Under the pieces are notes generated by a model that made no database searches, had not been told where the DNA came from, and was given only the letters and a program-made list of their open reading frames with translations. 64,000 nt of DNA from Marinoscillum sp. 108 (GTDB lineage: Bacteria > Bacteroidota > Bacteroidia > Cytophagales > Cyclobacteriaceae): the NCBI RefSeq assembly GCF_902506655.1, contig NZ_LR734808.1, forward strand, positions 3,346,501 to 3,410,500. Direction: 5' to 3'. Positions 26,893-36,110 of the stretch are shown here, piece by piece. Position 1 is the first letter of the stretch; every line of letters begins with the position of its first letter. Made by a program: the position numbers and the translations under genes.

Positions 26893-27672
26893 TTAACCAT
26901 TCGATAGCTTAATCCCTACCGGACAATGGTCTGATCCGAACCGGTCATTGTAGATGTGAGCGGACTGGAGTGCGGGCCCGAGCTCTTTACTCACCAGGAA
27001 ATAGTCAATACGCCAGCCCACATTTCGCTCACGGGCTTTGAACTTATAATTCCACCAGGAATATTTGATCTCCTCCGGATGAAAATGGCGAAAGGTGTCA
27101 ATAAATCCCGCATTGATGAGGTTGTCCATTCCATCGATCTCAGTCTGGGTGTAGCCTGAGGTTTTATTGTAATTGGCCTTAGCCCGGGCTATGTCCAGCT
27201 CGGTATGGGCTACGTTCAGGTCGCCGCATACGATTACCGGCTTTTTCTCATTGAGCGCCTCCAGGTGTTCGCGGAAGACCTTATCCCATTCAGCTCGAAA
27301 ATCAAGACGCTTCATGCCTTCACCAGAGTTCGGGGTGTATACGGTAACCAGAAAGAATTTATCAAATTCAGCCGTAATGACCCTGCCTTCCTGATCGTAC
27401 TCTTCTATTCCCAGGTCATAGGTTACTTCCAGTGGCTCCTCCTTGGTGAGAATGGCTGTGCCAGAGTATCCTTTTCTCGCTTTGGAGGAGTTGAGGTATG
27501 ACTTGTACTGTGGCAGCAGCTCCAGGGCAGTCCTGGCATCTTCTGGCTGGGCCTTGGTCTCTTGCAGGCACAGGATATCAGGGTCCATTTCTTTAATGTC
27601 TTTAAGAAAATCCTTTTTGATGATCGCTCGGATGCCGTTTACATTCCATGATACCAGGTGTAACTCTGCCAT
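26893..27672 (-). CDS. xth: Exodeoxyribonuclease III / AP endonuclease
   Basis: 259 residues. The EEP nuclease motifs are all present: LHLVSWNVNGIRA, DILCLQETKAQPED (catalytic Glu), GDLNVAHTELDIARAK (Asp-Asn pair), IDYFLVSKEL and the C-terminal GSDHCPVGI (catalytic Asp-His). It cleaves DNA at abasic sites and removes 3' blocking groups in base excision repair, in the cytoplasm. The ExoA-like form is typical of Bacteroidota. It lies in a run of same-strand genes. Confidence 0.96.
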   Translation of the reverse strand: MAELHLVSWNVNGIRAIIKKDFLKDIKEMDPDILCLQETKAQPEDARTALELLPQYKSYLNSSKARKGYSGTAILTKEEPLEVTYDLGIEEYDQEGRVITAEFDKFFLVTVYTPNSGEGMKRLDFRAEWDKVFREHLEALNEKKPVIVCGDLNVAHTELDIARAKANYNKTSGYTQTEIDGMDNLINAGFIDTFRHFHPEEIKYSWWNYKFKARERNVGWRIDYFLVSKELGPALQSAHIYNDRFGSDHCPVGIKLSNG

Positions 27673-27755
27673 AGGTTTTTTATGCTTTTGTTATTGCCTC
27701 GAAGTTAATACCCCCAGCCAAAATGAACCCGATAAAGGTTGAATATCCTTGTGCG

Positions 27756-28400
27756 CTAGTCGAGAAGAAATTGTTGGAATAATTCCAGAAACTGCCCTAC
27801 GTGATAGCCATCCATCATGCCATGGTGTACGTGGAGTGACACAGGAAGCTTCTTGTTTCCGTTTTCTTCCTGAAACTTCCCAAAAGTAAACTTCGGGATG
27901 CTGTCTTCAAATTTGAAGGCGCGGGCGTGTGAGATGGCCGTGAACGGAAACCAGGGGATAGATGAGTAATGAATCACATCGGCTCTGTTGGTGCTCTCGC
28001 TCATTCTCAACCCGGTGGAGTTCATGGCATCATCAAATTCCAGTCGGGCTGCTTGCACAAATTCCTCAAAAGTATCTGTGTATGGCACAAAGGTAAATGC
28101 GAAGGTTTTGTCTTCTCGCAGTAGTGTGGTGGAGGCATGTATTCTTTCATACAACCAGACTTCTTCGCTTTCCATTCTGTATCGGAAAGAGGTGCTTTCA
28201 TTGATGGCCCTCAGGGATTGGTAGAGGTAATAGAGGTAGAAAGAGAATCCTTCGTTTTTGGACCGATGGTAGGCTTTGGTGCAGTCCACGTGAGTAGTGA
28301 TCCCAAAGAAGGGCTCGTCAAATTCCTTAAAGAAATGGAAGTGCTCGCTTCTATTCCATGAGGTCAGGTCTACTCTTGTTTTTTTGCTCTTTACCGACAA
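27756..28400 (-). CDS. Chloramphenicol acetyltransferase-like acyltransferase
   Basis: About 215 residues if started at the TTG at 28400; no better start exists, since the ATG at 28502 lies inside csaA and would add 34 residues read from that gene. The CAT fold is clear from WNRSEHFHFFKEFDEPFFGIT at the N-terminus, FRYRMESEEVWLYE, and the catalytic loop LHVHHGMMDGYHVGQF with the active-site His in HHxxxDG. Family members acetylate chloramphenicol, but many chromosomal homologues act on unknown acceptors, so resistance should not be assumed. The TTG is 12 bases after the csaA stop. Confidence 0.85.
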   Translation of the reverse strand: MSVKSKKTRVDLTSWNRSEHFHFFKEFDEPFFGITTHVDCTKAYHRSKNEGFSFYLYYLYQSLRAINESTSFRYRMESEEVWLYERIHASTTLLREDKTFAFTFVPYTDTFEEFVQAARLEFDDAMNSTGLRMSESTNRADVIHYSSIPWFPFTAISHARAFKFEDSIPKFTFGKFQEENGNKKLPVSLHVHHGMMDGYHVGQFLELFQQFLLD

Positions 28401-28411
28401 ATTGCGTCTGA

Positions 28412-28744
28412 TTAACCGATTTTGGCACCATTGGGTGCGGCTCGCTCTGGCTGCAGCAGGATCACTTGATTGTTCTGATTGTAGATCCCCATTACCAGGC
28501 ATTCACTTATGTAAGGGCCGATTTGCTTCGGAGGAAAGTTCACCACTGCAATCACCTGCTTGCCTAAAATATCTGAAATTTTGTACAAATCGGTTATTTG
28601 TGCCGAGCTTTTTTTCGTGCCTATTTCAGGCCCAAAGTTAATTTCCAGCTTATAGGCCGGCTTTCGGGCTTCCGGGAAGTTTTCTACCCTCACTACCGTG
28701 CCCACTCGCATATCCACTTGCTCAAAGTCTTTCCAGGTGATCAT
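28412..28744 (-). CDS. csaA: CsaA-type tRNA-binding protein
   Basis: 110 residues, a single EMAP-II/Trbp111-like OB-fold domain. The pattern includes WKDFEQVDMRVGTVVRVENFPEARKPAYKLEINFG, KKSSAQITDLY and GKQVIAVVNFPPKQIGPYISECLVMG. CsaA binds tRNA or acts as an export-related chaperone in Bacillus; Bacteroidota encode it commonly. It is cytoplasmic. It is followed by the CAT-like gene, which starts at a TTG 12 bases past its stop. Confidence 0.92.
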   Translation of the reverse strand: MITWKDFEQVDMRVGTVVRVENFPEARKPAYKLEINFGPEIGTKKSSAQITDLYKISDILGKQVIAVVNFPPKQIGPYISECLVMGIYNQNNQVILLQPERAAPNGAKIG

Positions 28745-28814
28745 AGGCGTTCATTTTTTTATCCACAAGGGAAATTTGTCTTTAAATAAATGAAAAAAAG
28801 GATATGATCAATGG

Positions 28815-29684
28815 TTAGAACCTCGTTTTTATCGGGACAACCAGACCAATCCATGGAAGGGTAAGGTTCCCGAAATCGGTATCAAAGATGAGGAGCCCAT
28901 ACTGAATGTTTACAGCTGAGAAATTTTGATGGCAAATGAGCGAGTAGAGGTAAAAGTCCTGAAGGGTGTAATTTTCAGAAATCAGGGTAAGGTTTTTAGA
29001 GATTTTAACAGCCCCACTGAAGGTGATCAATAGTTCGGGATTGAGCTCACCTTCTTCATAGGCTTTGCCAGCACCGAGGCTGATATGTGTGGAGGGTCCA
29101 CCTACGGAGAGGTCTCCATAGACCAAACCAAAACTTGATTGAGATTCGCCCAGCGCTACTCCATTGAGGGAGCCAATGCCAAAGTTTACTTTGTCCTTTA
29201 AAAGTGGCAGGGTCAGTTTTGGGGTGATCCACACGGGCAAGCTACCTTCTACGAAGGGCATCATACCTAGTCCCAGGGAAAAATGATCCGTAAAGCCGAT
29301 GTTCAGTTCATTGAGTATTAGCCATGCATTGCGATAATAGGCCTCTCCTTTTTTTACGCCAAAACCCGAGGACCTAAATAAATAGACTTCAGGGGCGTGG
29401 TAGCTGGCATTTGATTCACGGTATCGCTCAGTGGCTACGTCTTTTCCAATCCTTCGGATCACATTGATATCGTCAAATTTGATCGTTATCTGGCCGATAT
29501 TATCGGTTTGAAAAAGGATGTATTCGATTTCTTTCTGGACAATGTGTCCATAATAGGTATTTCCATCACGTGTTTGGATTTGGTAGCGCGTGCTGTCCTG
29601 AGCTATGGCATCATTGGACAAAAAAAGGGCTGAAAGCAAAAGCAAAGCAACCCCAAGTGTATGGGAGCAATGGTTAATGGACAT
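28815..29684 (-). CDS. Secreted envelope protein of unknown function (probable beta-barrel)
   Basis: 289 residues with a signal peptide (about residues 1-28, ending AIAQ). The first part (YQIQTRDGNTYYGHIVQKEIEYILFQTDNIGQITIKFDDI) is a small beta domain. The rest is alternating hydrophobic strands with Gly and aromatic residues, ending in WIGLVVPIKTRF, consistent with a small outer-membrane barrel terminating in Phe. I recognise no named family. It sits between the helical repeat-protein gene (15 bases away) and csaA in a long minus-strand run. Confidence 0.65.
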   Translation of the reverse strand: MSINHCSHTLGVALLLLSALFLSNDAIAQDSTRYQIQTRDGNTYYGHIVQKEIEYILFQTDNIGQITIKFDDINVIRRIGKDVATERYRESNASYHAPEVYLFRSSGFGVKKGEAYYRNAWLILNELNIGFTDHFSLGLGMMPFVEGSLPVWITPKLTLPLLKDKVNFGIGSLNGVALGESQSSFGLVYGDLSVGGPSTHISLGAGKAYEEGELNPELLITFSGAVKISKNLTLISENYTLQDFYLYSLICHQNFSAVNIQYGLLIFDTDFGNLTLPWIGLVVPIKTRF

Positions 29685-29698
29685 TTTCAGGCGGTTGG

Positions 29699-30349
29699 TT
29701 AAGGCTCAAAATTCTTCTGTGATCGGTGAAGTTTCAATAAGACCCTGCTAATCCTTTTTTGGTGGGAAGGGTTTACCAGCTCTGGCTGACGCATTTCCAA
29801 AACACGAATGAGTTTTGCACGATCTTCTTGGGTGATTACCTGCATCCATTTCTCAGCATATTGGCCCAGTTGATTGTCTGGTGCGGCGGTCACCTGCTCC
29901 AGGAGCAGTGGGCCGATGTCCCGTCTGTAGGCATCCTCCTTATATAGTCCAATGAGGATTTTCACCCCATGGTCTCTGGTGATCACACTTCCTTGATCCA
30001 TCAGGTCCAGAATGACGCCCAGATTGTCGAAAGTGGTAGCGGGGTGGAGAAATGAGAAAGTGCTCAATGCCGACATGGCTCTCCACTGAATCTTATTTTG
30101 GGTATGCTGTAAGAGCGTGAATACCGGAGTAAACGCGTCTGCCAACAGGCCTGGGTTTTGCTCTCCGACCATCTCTAGCACTTTTAATCCATCTGAGAGT
30201 TCATCAGGTTTTTTGGACTCTCGCAGTATCTGCAGTATTTCTCTGATACTGGCTTCATCCGAGCTGGCGACTATTTCACTGGCGAGCTGCTTATTGGGAA
30301 TTTCATTTGATATTCCCTGTGATCGGGCGAATCTGTTTCTGATGTTCAT
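29699..30349 (-). CDS. Cytoplasmic alpha-helical (HEAT-like) repeat protein
   Basis: 216 residues with no signal peptide or membrane segment. The sequence is a succession of amphipathic helices of HEAT/ARM type, for example ASIREILQILRESKKPDELSDGLKVLEMVG, KIQWRAMSALSTFSF and VITRDHGVKILIGLYKED. Such repeats usually mediate protein-protein contacts. No catalytic motif is visible and no specific family is recognised. The ATG lies two bases downstream of the rnhB stop, so the pair is probably cotranscribed. Confidence 0.65.
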   Translation of the reverse strand: MNIRNRFARSQGISNEIPNKQLASEIVASSDEASIREILQILRESKKPDELSDGLKVLEMVGEQNPGLLADAFTPVFTLLQHTQNKIQWRAMSALSTFSFLHPATTFDNLGVILDLMDQGSVITRDHGVKILIGLYKEDAYRRDIGPLLLEQVTAAPDNQLGQYAEKWMQVITQEDRAKLIRVLEMRQPELVNPSHQKRISRVLLKLHRSQKNFEP

Positions 30350-30351
30350 CT

Positions 30352-30954
30352 CTAATCAAACAACTCCAGTTGTGCAGGTAACAGCTGAAAGGACATGCGA
30401 TGATGCGGGGTGACCCCCTGGGCTTTGATGGCAGACCGATGAGCCCTGGTAGGATAGCCCATGTTGGTTTCCCAGCTATAGCCGGTAAATTCGAGTGCGA
30501 GTTGCCGCATCAGCTCATCCCGATGAGTTTTGGCTAAAATGGATGCCGCTGCAATGGAATAATATTTACCATCTCCTTTTATGACACACTCGTAGGGAAT
30601 TTCATTGTGCGGTTTGAAGCGGTTACCATCTATGAGGAGCATCTCAGGGGTGATTTTTAACTGATCTACGGCCCTGTGCATGGCCAGATAGGAGGCATTG
30701 AGAATATTGATATCATCTATTTCTCCAGGGGAAGCTACCCCCACTCCAAAACTGATGGCTTCTTTGACTATTTCAATTCTCAGCTCATCGCGTTGCTTTT
30801 CGGTGAGCTGTTTGGAGTCGTTCAGTACGGGGTGGTGATAGTCTGGCGGTAGAACCACCGCAGCAGCTACCACAGGTCCGGCCAGACAGCCTCTTCCGGC
30901 TTCATCGCAGCCCGCTTCTATTTGGTTTTCCTGAAAATAGGGTAAAAGCATCAT
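30352..30954 (-). CDS. rnhB: Ribonuclease HII
   Basis: 200 residues, normal for RNase HII. The catalytic acidic residues sit in [23 protein letters not shown] (Asp-Glu pair), LLIDGNRF (third Asp) and [11 protein letters not shown] (fourth Asp). The enzyme removes misincorporated ribonucleotides and RNA from RNA-DNA hybrids in the cytoplasm. It heads a minus-strand run reaching down to comB, with short gaps. It is divergent from the TonB-dependent receptor across 222 bases. Confidence 0.96.
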   Translation of the reverse strand: MMLLPYFQENQIEAGCDEAGRGCLAGPVVAAAVVLPPDYHHPVLNDSKQLTEKQRDELRIEIVKEAISFGVGVASPGEIDDINILNASYLAMHRAVDQLKITPEMLLIDGNRFKPHNEIPYECVIKGDGKYYSIAAASILAKTHRDELMRQLALEFTGYSWETNMGYPTRAHRSAIKAQGVTPHHRMSFQLLPAQLELFD

Positions 30955-31050
30955 GGTAAAATTAAGTCAATCTGACTTATCAGGAGGGATTAACCAAACT
31001 AATGTGAAACAGGGGTTTAGGCCATTGAGTTTTTCGAAAATGGACACCTG

Positions 31051-31071
31051 ATTGTATTGTTTAGATACAAT
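31051..31071. promoter_or_regulatory. Inverted repeat upstream of the TonB-dependent receptor gene
   Basis: Perfect seven-base arms ATTGTAT (31051-31057) and ATACAAT (31065-31071) around a seven-base spacer, about 105 bases before the receptor ATG in the rnhB/receptor divergent region. It could be a dimeric repressor operator. The A/T richness makes chance plausible. Confidence 0.35.
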
Positions 31072-31176
31072 TGTACTTTCAAAAAGCGAAGACAAGGGCC
31101 GAAATTTCACTTTTCTGAGGGTTTTAATTTTTTGGCATTGATATGGTAAAGCTGGCCGAAGGTGTTTTAAACATTA

Positions 31177-33534
31177 ATGCACATGAAATTTATCGCCACA
31201 ATCATTTTTTTAGTAGCCGGAACTTATGTTTCAGCTCAATCACTCACACAGACCATCAAGGGTCGCTTGGTGGATCAGCAATCCAAATCACCTATTATAG
31301 GAGCTACCGTACTAGTCAAGGATTCAGAACCTATGCTTGGCGCAGTGACCGACCTGGAGGGGTACTTCAGGTTGCCAGCCGTGCCTATTGGCAGACATGT
31401 CCTGATTTTTTCTTCGGTAGGCTATGAGGTGAAGACGCATCCCAATGTGCTGGTCACTTCAGGAAAGGAAGTATACATGGAAGTAGAAATGGTGGAGTCG
31501 CTTGTGGAAATGGCCGCAGTGGAAATTGTAGCCACCAACAAACAAGACAAAGGTCAGCCCATGAATGAGATGGCCACTGTGAGTGCCATCTCGCTCAGTG
31601 TGGAAGAGACGAGTCGCTATGCAGCTACGTTTGACGATCCGGCACGGGCAGCAGCTACCCAAGCAGGAGTGACCACCGGAGGCGACGACTTGCTCAATGA
31701 GATTGTCATCAGGGGCAACTCACCCAAGGGCATTTTGTGGAGACTTGAGGGCGTGGAAATCCCTAATCCTAATCATTTCAATTCAGTAGGTTCCTCAGCC
31801 GGAGGGGTCAGTATGCTTAGCGCCAATGTACTGAGCAGTTCGGATTTTTTTACTGGAGCATTTCCAGCACAGTACGGTAATGCCACCTCCGGGATTTTTG
31901 ATCTGAATTTGCGTAAGGGAAACTTCGACAAGCATGAGCACTCCTTTCAGGTAGGCCTGCTAGGCATTGGAATGGCCTCTGAGGGGCCATTGAGTAAAAA
32001 TTCAAACGCTTCTTATCTGATCAATTACAGGTATTCCACACTTGCCCTTTTTGAGCATTTGGGGATCAATATCCTGGGCGATCAGGAGGATATTACTTTT
32101 CAGGATTTGTCATTCAAGGTATTTGTGCCTACCAAAAAGGCGGGAACATTCTCCCTTTGGGGGCTTGGTGGGGCCAATACCTATGGGTATAAGGCGGATA
32201 CAGTCAATACCAACGACTTCTACTTTGAGGATGAAAGTCAGTGGATGGGGGCGACCGGCCTGACACATATTGTCTACCTGGGAGAAGACACCTATTTGAA
32301 ATCCATCGTTTCGTACTCCGGCAATAGAAATGATTATTCTGAAGACTCACTGAGGCAGCAGGTTTGGTACACCGAAGATTTTACCGAAAGCCAGTTCAGG
32401 ATTTCATCATTTCTGAATCATAAGTTCAATGCCAGAAGTACCTTAAGAGCAGGGGGAATCTACAGCAGTCTGGGGTTCAATCTGAAAAGTGAGAGCTGGC
32501 ACCGTGATCAGGAGCGATTTGTGACTGTTTTGGATGAGAAGGGCAGTACGGACCTGTATCAGGGGTTTGCACAGTTGCAGCACAGGTTCACACAGGACTT
32601 TTCGGTAAACGTAGGTGGGCACCTTACCTATTTTGGACTGAACAATACGACCTATGTGGAGCCAAGGGCTGGCATGCGGTGGCAGGTGACACCCAAGGGA
32701 GCTTTGACGGGCGGGGTTGGGCTTCACAGTAGGAAAGAAAGCATTGCACTCTATCTGGCACGAGAGATTCGGCAGGACGGCAGCTCTACTTATAACAATA
32801 AGAATCTGAAATTTACACGGGCCGCACATGCAGTGATTGGATATGAGCTCATGCTGAAGCCTGACCTGAAATTGAAGTCAGAGGTGTACTATCAGTATCT
32901 GTATGATGTGCCTGTTTGGCCAAATGATACCATATCCGATATGGAGGCCCGCACTTTTTCAGCCATTAATTCCTATGATGGATATACCACCGTACCACTG
33001 GCCAATAAGGGAACCGGCAGAAACTATGGTGTGGAGTTGACCCTCGAAAAGTATTTTACCAACAACTACTACTTCATGACCACTGGGTCGCTCTACCAGT
33101 CCAAGTACACGGCGATTGACGGAATCGAGCGGAATACAGTATTCAACGGGAACTACATTTTTAACGCCCTTGGAGGAAAAGAATACACCTTCAACAACGG
33201 ACAAAAAGTTCTGAGTGTGAACAGTCGCCTGATTTATGCAGGCGGGAAGAGGGAGTCTCCTGTGGATATTGAAGCCTCAAGAGCTGCCGGGTATACCATA
33301 CGTGACTATACCCGCACCTATGAAGATAAGGTACCCGCCTATTTCCGCTTAGACCTGGGTGTGAGTTACAAATGGAATAAAATCAAGTCAGCCTCTGTGG
33401 TGGCCATCAATGTCCAGAATGTGCTTGGGATCGAAAATGTAGCCTTTACGTATTACGGAGCGGAGACCGATAAAGTATGGAATGCCACCCAGCTGGGAAT
33501 GTTTCCTAACCTGAGCTACAAGGTAGAGTTTTGA
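31177..33534 (+). CDS. TonB-dependent outer-membrane receptor with carboxypeptidase-like N-terminal domain
   Basis: 785 residues; a start at the second ATG (31183) is equally possible. The signal peptide ends near YVSAQ. Residues about 25-110 are a carboxypeptidase-regulatory-like domain (IKGRLVDQQSKSPIIGATV, then GYEVK). The plug domain follows (IVIRGNSPKGILWRLEGVEIPNPNHF, FFTGAFPAQYGNATSGIFDLNLRKG), then a 22-strand barrel ending YKVEF with a terminal Phe. It imports a ligand using TonB energy across the outer membrane. There is no SusD partner, so it is not a classical glycan-utilisation receptor, and no substrate gene is adjacent. Confidence 0.9.
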   Translation: MHMKFIATIIFLVAGTYVSAQSLTQTIKGRLVDQQSKSPIIGATVLVKDSEPMLGAVTDLEGYFRLPAVPIGRHVLIFSSVGYEVKTHPNVLVTSGKEVYMEVEMVESLVEMAAVEIVATNKQDKGQPMNEMATVSAISLSVEETSRYAATFDDPARAAATQAGVTTGGDDLLNEIVIRGNSPKGILWRLEGVEIPNPNHFNSVGSSAGGVSMLSANVLSSSDFFTGAFPAQYGNATSGIFDLNLRKGNFDKHEHSFQVGLLGIGMASEGPLSKNSNASYLINYRYSTLALFEHLGINILGDQEDITFQDLSFKVFVPTKKAGTFSLWGLGGANTYGYKADTVNTNDFYFEDESQWMGATGLTHIVYLGEDTYLKSIVSYSGNRNDYSEDSLRQQVWYTEDFTESQFRISSFLNHKFNARSTLRAGGIYSSLGFNLKSESWHRDQERFVTVLDEKGSTDLYQGFAQLQHRFTQDFSVNVGGHLTYFGLNNTTYVEPRAGMRWQVTPKGALTGGVGLHSRKESIALYLAREIRQDGSSTYNNKNLKFTRAAHAVIGYELMLKPDLKLKSEVYYQYLYDVPVWPNDTISDMEARTFSAINSYDGYTTVPLANKGTGRNYGVELTLEKYFTNNYYFMTTGSLYQSKYTAIDGIERNTVFNGNYIFNALGGKEYTFNNGQKVLSVNSRLIYAGGKRESPVDIEASRAAGYTIRDYTRTYEDKVPAYFRLDLGVSYKWNKIKSASVVAINVQNVLGIENVAFTYYGAETDKVWNATQLGMFPNLSYKVEF

Positions 33535-33546
33535 TAACTTTGGTTG

Positions 33547-34089
33547 ATGGAGAAAAACCCCTGGAAAAAACAATCGGGCAAGCTGATCTATGACAATCCC
33601 TGGATCACCGTGGAGGAAGACATGGTGATCAATCCGGGAGGAGGACTGAGTCAATACGGGAAGGTGCTTTTCAAAAATTTCGCCATCGGGATCATCCCTT
33701 TGGATGAGCAAAAAAATACCTGGCTGGTAGGTCAGTGGCGCTATACCCTCGGAGAATACTCCTGGGAAATCCCCATGGGAGGCGGCCCTAAGGAGGAATC
33801 CAAATTGGAGTCAGCCAAAAGGGAGCTGAAAGAGGAGACGGGTCTTTCAGCCCGAAAGTGGACCGAATTATTGAAAATGCATACGTCCAACTCTGTAACC
33901 GATGAGGTGGGCTATGCGTTTCTGGCAGAGGACCTCACTGAGGGAGAGACCGATTTTGAAGAAACCGAGGACCTCAAAATATGGAAACTTCCCTTTTCTG
34001 AGGCTCATCAGATGGTACTGGATGGGAAGATCACCGACAGTCTGAGCATGGTAGCAATACTCAAATTGGGGAGGATGCTGAGGATTTAA
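33547..34089 (+). CDS. NUDIX hydrolase (ADP-ribose pyrophosphatase-like)
   Basis: 180 residues from the ATG at 33547 (a TTG one codon earlier is in frame). The Nudix box is complete within GGGPKEESKLESAKRELKEE followed by TGL, matching Gx5Ex7REUxEExGU. The flanking YDNPWITVEEDMVINPGG and SNSVTDEVGYAFLAEDL segments fit the ADP-ribose pyrophosphatase subgroup. It would hydrolyse a nucleoside-diphosphate-linked metabolite in the cytoplasm. It lies 12 bases after the receptor gene. Confidence 0.92.
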   Translation: MEKNPWKKQSGKLIYDNPWITVEEDMVINPGGGLSQYGKVLFKNFAIGIIPLDEQKNTWLVGQWRYTLGEYSWEIPMGGGPKEESKLESAKRELKEETGLSARKWTELLKMHTSNSVTDEVGYAFLAEDLTEGETDFEETEDLKIWKLPFSEAHQMVLDGKITDSLSMVAILKLGRMLRI

Positions 34090-34157
34090 GGTCCGGTGAG
34101 TTCGACCCTTTCCTCATGGATTAGTTTTCTATCTTTGCCACCCCAAAAAATAGCCCC

Positions 34158-35465
34158 GTGACCCTAAAAGAACATTTCAGTAAAAACGTAGTATTGGCCT
34201 ATCCCGTGGTGATTGGTCAGCTCGGACACATCATGGTGTCTGTAGCTGATACCATGATGGTGGGGCGCGTAGGGGTGATCCCCCTGGCGGCTGCCACTTT
34301 TGCCGGTACTTTCTACCACGTGTTGATGCTTTTTGGCATTGGTGTGAGCTATGCCGTGACACCACTGGTAGCAGCCACGAAGGTTGGAGACCAACCGCGA
34401 CTGATGAAGTACCTTCAGAGTGGGATGGTGCTGAATATCCTCCTTTCGGTGCTCATGATGGCAGTGGGACTGCTAGTCAGTCCGTTTTTGCAGTACTTTG
34501 GGCAGGAGGAGGCAGTAGCTACCGCTGCCAGACCTTATTTGATCATCATGTGTGCATCCATGATGCCGTTGATGATTTTTCAGACCTACAGACAATTTGC
34601 CGAGGGGCTTTCTGATACGTTCAACCCTATGGTGGTCTCTATTTTCGCCAATCTCCTGAATGTAGGCCTCAACTATGTGATGATTTATGGGGCACTGGGT
34701 TTCCCAGCGATGGGACTTCTGGGTGCAGGTTATGCTACCTTGGTCAGTCGGGTGATCATGGCCGTGCTGATGTGGTGGATGATCAGACCAAGAATGAAAG
34801 GTTTCGAGTGGACTTTTGATTGGGCACTAGCCAAAAAGATGCTGAAGATTGGGGTGCCTTCCGGCATGCAGTATGTGTTTGAGGTAGGGGCATTTGCAAC
34901 GGCTTCCATCATGGTGGGGTGGATCAGCGCCGAGGCGCTGGCGGCGCATCAGATTGCGTTGAATTTATCTGCCATTACCTACATGTGTGCGACCGGGATT
35001 GCTGCTGCGGCTACCATTCGCATTGGTAACCAGATGGGACTTAAGGATTTGAAAAACCTAAGAATTGCCGGATATACATCCTTTACGCTGGTGGCCATGT
35101 TCATGTCCGTTTCTGCGTTGATGTTTATCCTGTTCAGGGGGGAGCTCACCGGTCTTTATGTGAAAGACGCTCACGTTCAGTCAATCGCGGCGAGTCTCAT
35201 GATCATTGCGGCAGCATTTCAGGTGTCTGATGGTGTTCAGGCCGTGGGTCTGGGTATACTTCGTGGACTCACGGATGTGAAAGTGCCTACTTTGGTCACT
35301 TTTGTTTCCTACTGGTTGCTGGCCATTCCGGGAGGTTATCTTCTCGGGTTTACCTTCGATCTTGGGATTCATGGGGTTTGGTACGCACTCTCCGGAGGGT
35401 TAACCCTCGCTGGAGTTTTACATATTTTGAGGTTTAGGAGGCTGACCAAAAGAATAAAGTTTTAG
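34158..35465 (+). CDS. MATE family efflux transporter
   Basis: 435 residues with about 12 membrane segments in two six-helix halves. The start is a GTG at 34158. MATE patterns are seen in AYPVVIGQLGHIMVSVADTM at the N-terminus, with the Gln-Leu and Asp of helix 1, and in PSGMQYVFEVGAFATASIMVGWISAEALAAHQIALNLS in the second half. It is an inner-membrane cation-coupled antiporter for drugs or metabolites; the specific substrate is unknown. No regulator gene is adjacent. Confidence 0.93.
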   Translation: MTLKEHFSKNVVLAYPVVIGQLGHIMVSVADTMMVGRVGVIPLAAATFAGTFYHVLMLFGIGVSYAVTPLVAATKVGDQPRLMKYLQSGMVLNILLSVLMMAVGLLVSPFLQYFGQEEAVATAARPYLIIMCASMMPLMIFQTYRQFAEGLSDTFNPMVVSIFANLLNVGLNYVMIYGALGFPAMGLLGAGYATLVSRVIMAVLMWWMIRPRMKGFEWTFDWALAKKMLKIGVPSGMQYVFEVGAFATASIMVGWISAEALAAHQIALNLSAITYMCATGIAAAATIRIGNQMGLKDLKNLRIAGYTSFTLVAMFMSVSALMFILFRGELTGLYVKDAHVQSIAASLMIIAAAFQVSDGVQAVGLGILRGLTDVKVPTLVTFVSYWLLAIPGGYLLGFTFDLGIHGVWYALSGGLTLAGVLHILRFRRLTKRIKF

Positions 35466-35531
35466 CCCCTTTTTTGGGAATTCGAACGGAAGGGGGAAAG
35501 TAGGTGTCTATAGAGCAAACACCCAGGGAAA

Positions 35532-35981
35532 ATGAAATACCTTTTAATAATCATAATGGCATGGATGATGATAGGATGTGACGAGGATGTGGTGATGACG
35601 ACCAGCGATATCCGATATGGTACCTCCTTCGGGGAGTGTATTGGCTATTGCATTCGGGAGACCACCTTGCATGATACGCAGATCACCGTCCAGGCCAAAT
35701 CCCGGGACGATGGTCAGGCCACTAAAACAAAAGTAGCTGAGCTCCCAACCGCTGATGCGATGGCTATCAGGTCAGGAATAGACGTGCATCAATTCCAGCA
35801 ATTACCCTCCACCATAGGATGCCCGGACTGTGCAGATGGTGGTGCAGAGTGGTTAGAATTGCAGGTAGAAGGAGAGACCGTGCGGGTTACTTTTGAATAT
35901 GGTGCTGACATTGACGGCATTGGAGCCGGGGTACTCCGCCTAAGGGAACTGACCCAGGAAATGGATCCTTCCATAGATTAA
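35532..35981 (+). CDS. Hypothetical lipoprotein
   Basis: 149 residues with a lipoprotein signal peptide (MKYLLIIIMAWMMIGC; lipobox Cys at residue 16), followed by acidic residues. A pair of Cys in SFGECIGYCIRE and a CPDC motif near residue 97 (TIGCPDCADGGAEW) are notable, the latter resembling a redox or metal-binding knuckle. I recognise no family. It is isolated between the MATE and MFS genes. Confidence 0.7.
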   Translation: MKYLLIIIMAWMMIGCDEDVVMTTSDIRYGTSFGECIGYCIRETTLHDTQITVQAKSRDDGQATKTKVAELPTADAMAIRSGIDVHQFQQLPSTIGCPDCADGGAEWLELQVEGETVRVTFEYGADIDGIGAGVLRLRELTQEMDPSID

Positions 35982-36110
35982 GAATCTCAATGGCCATCTA
36001 GGTCGATCACTCTGGATTGGCGTGCAGTATGGCCGGTCATCCGGCCCAAATCCCCTTTGATTAAAAAATAATGCGCCGACTTTTCGAAAAGTCGTACTTT
36101 CACCATTGCT

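Noticed and set aside
27756-28400. Chloramphenicol-resistance determinant
   Set aside because: The CAT fold and catalytic His are present, but chromosomal homologues often act on other acceptors; no mobile context.
31177-33534. SusC-type receptor in a polysaccharide utilisation locus
   Set aside because: No SusD-like gene and no glycoside hydrolase nearby.
35466-35495. CCCCTT...AAGGGG stem after the MATE gene
   Set aside because: Six-base arms with an 18-base loop and no U tract after it; not convincing as a terminator.
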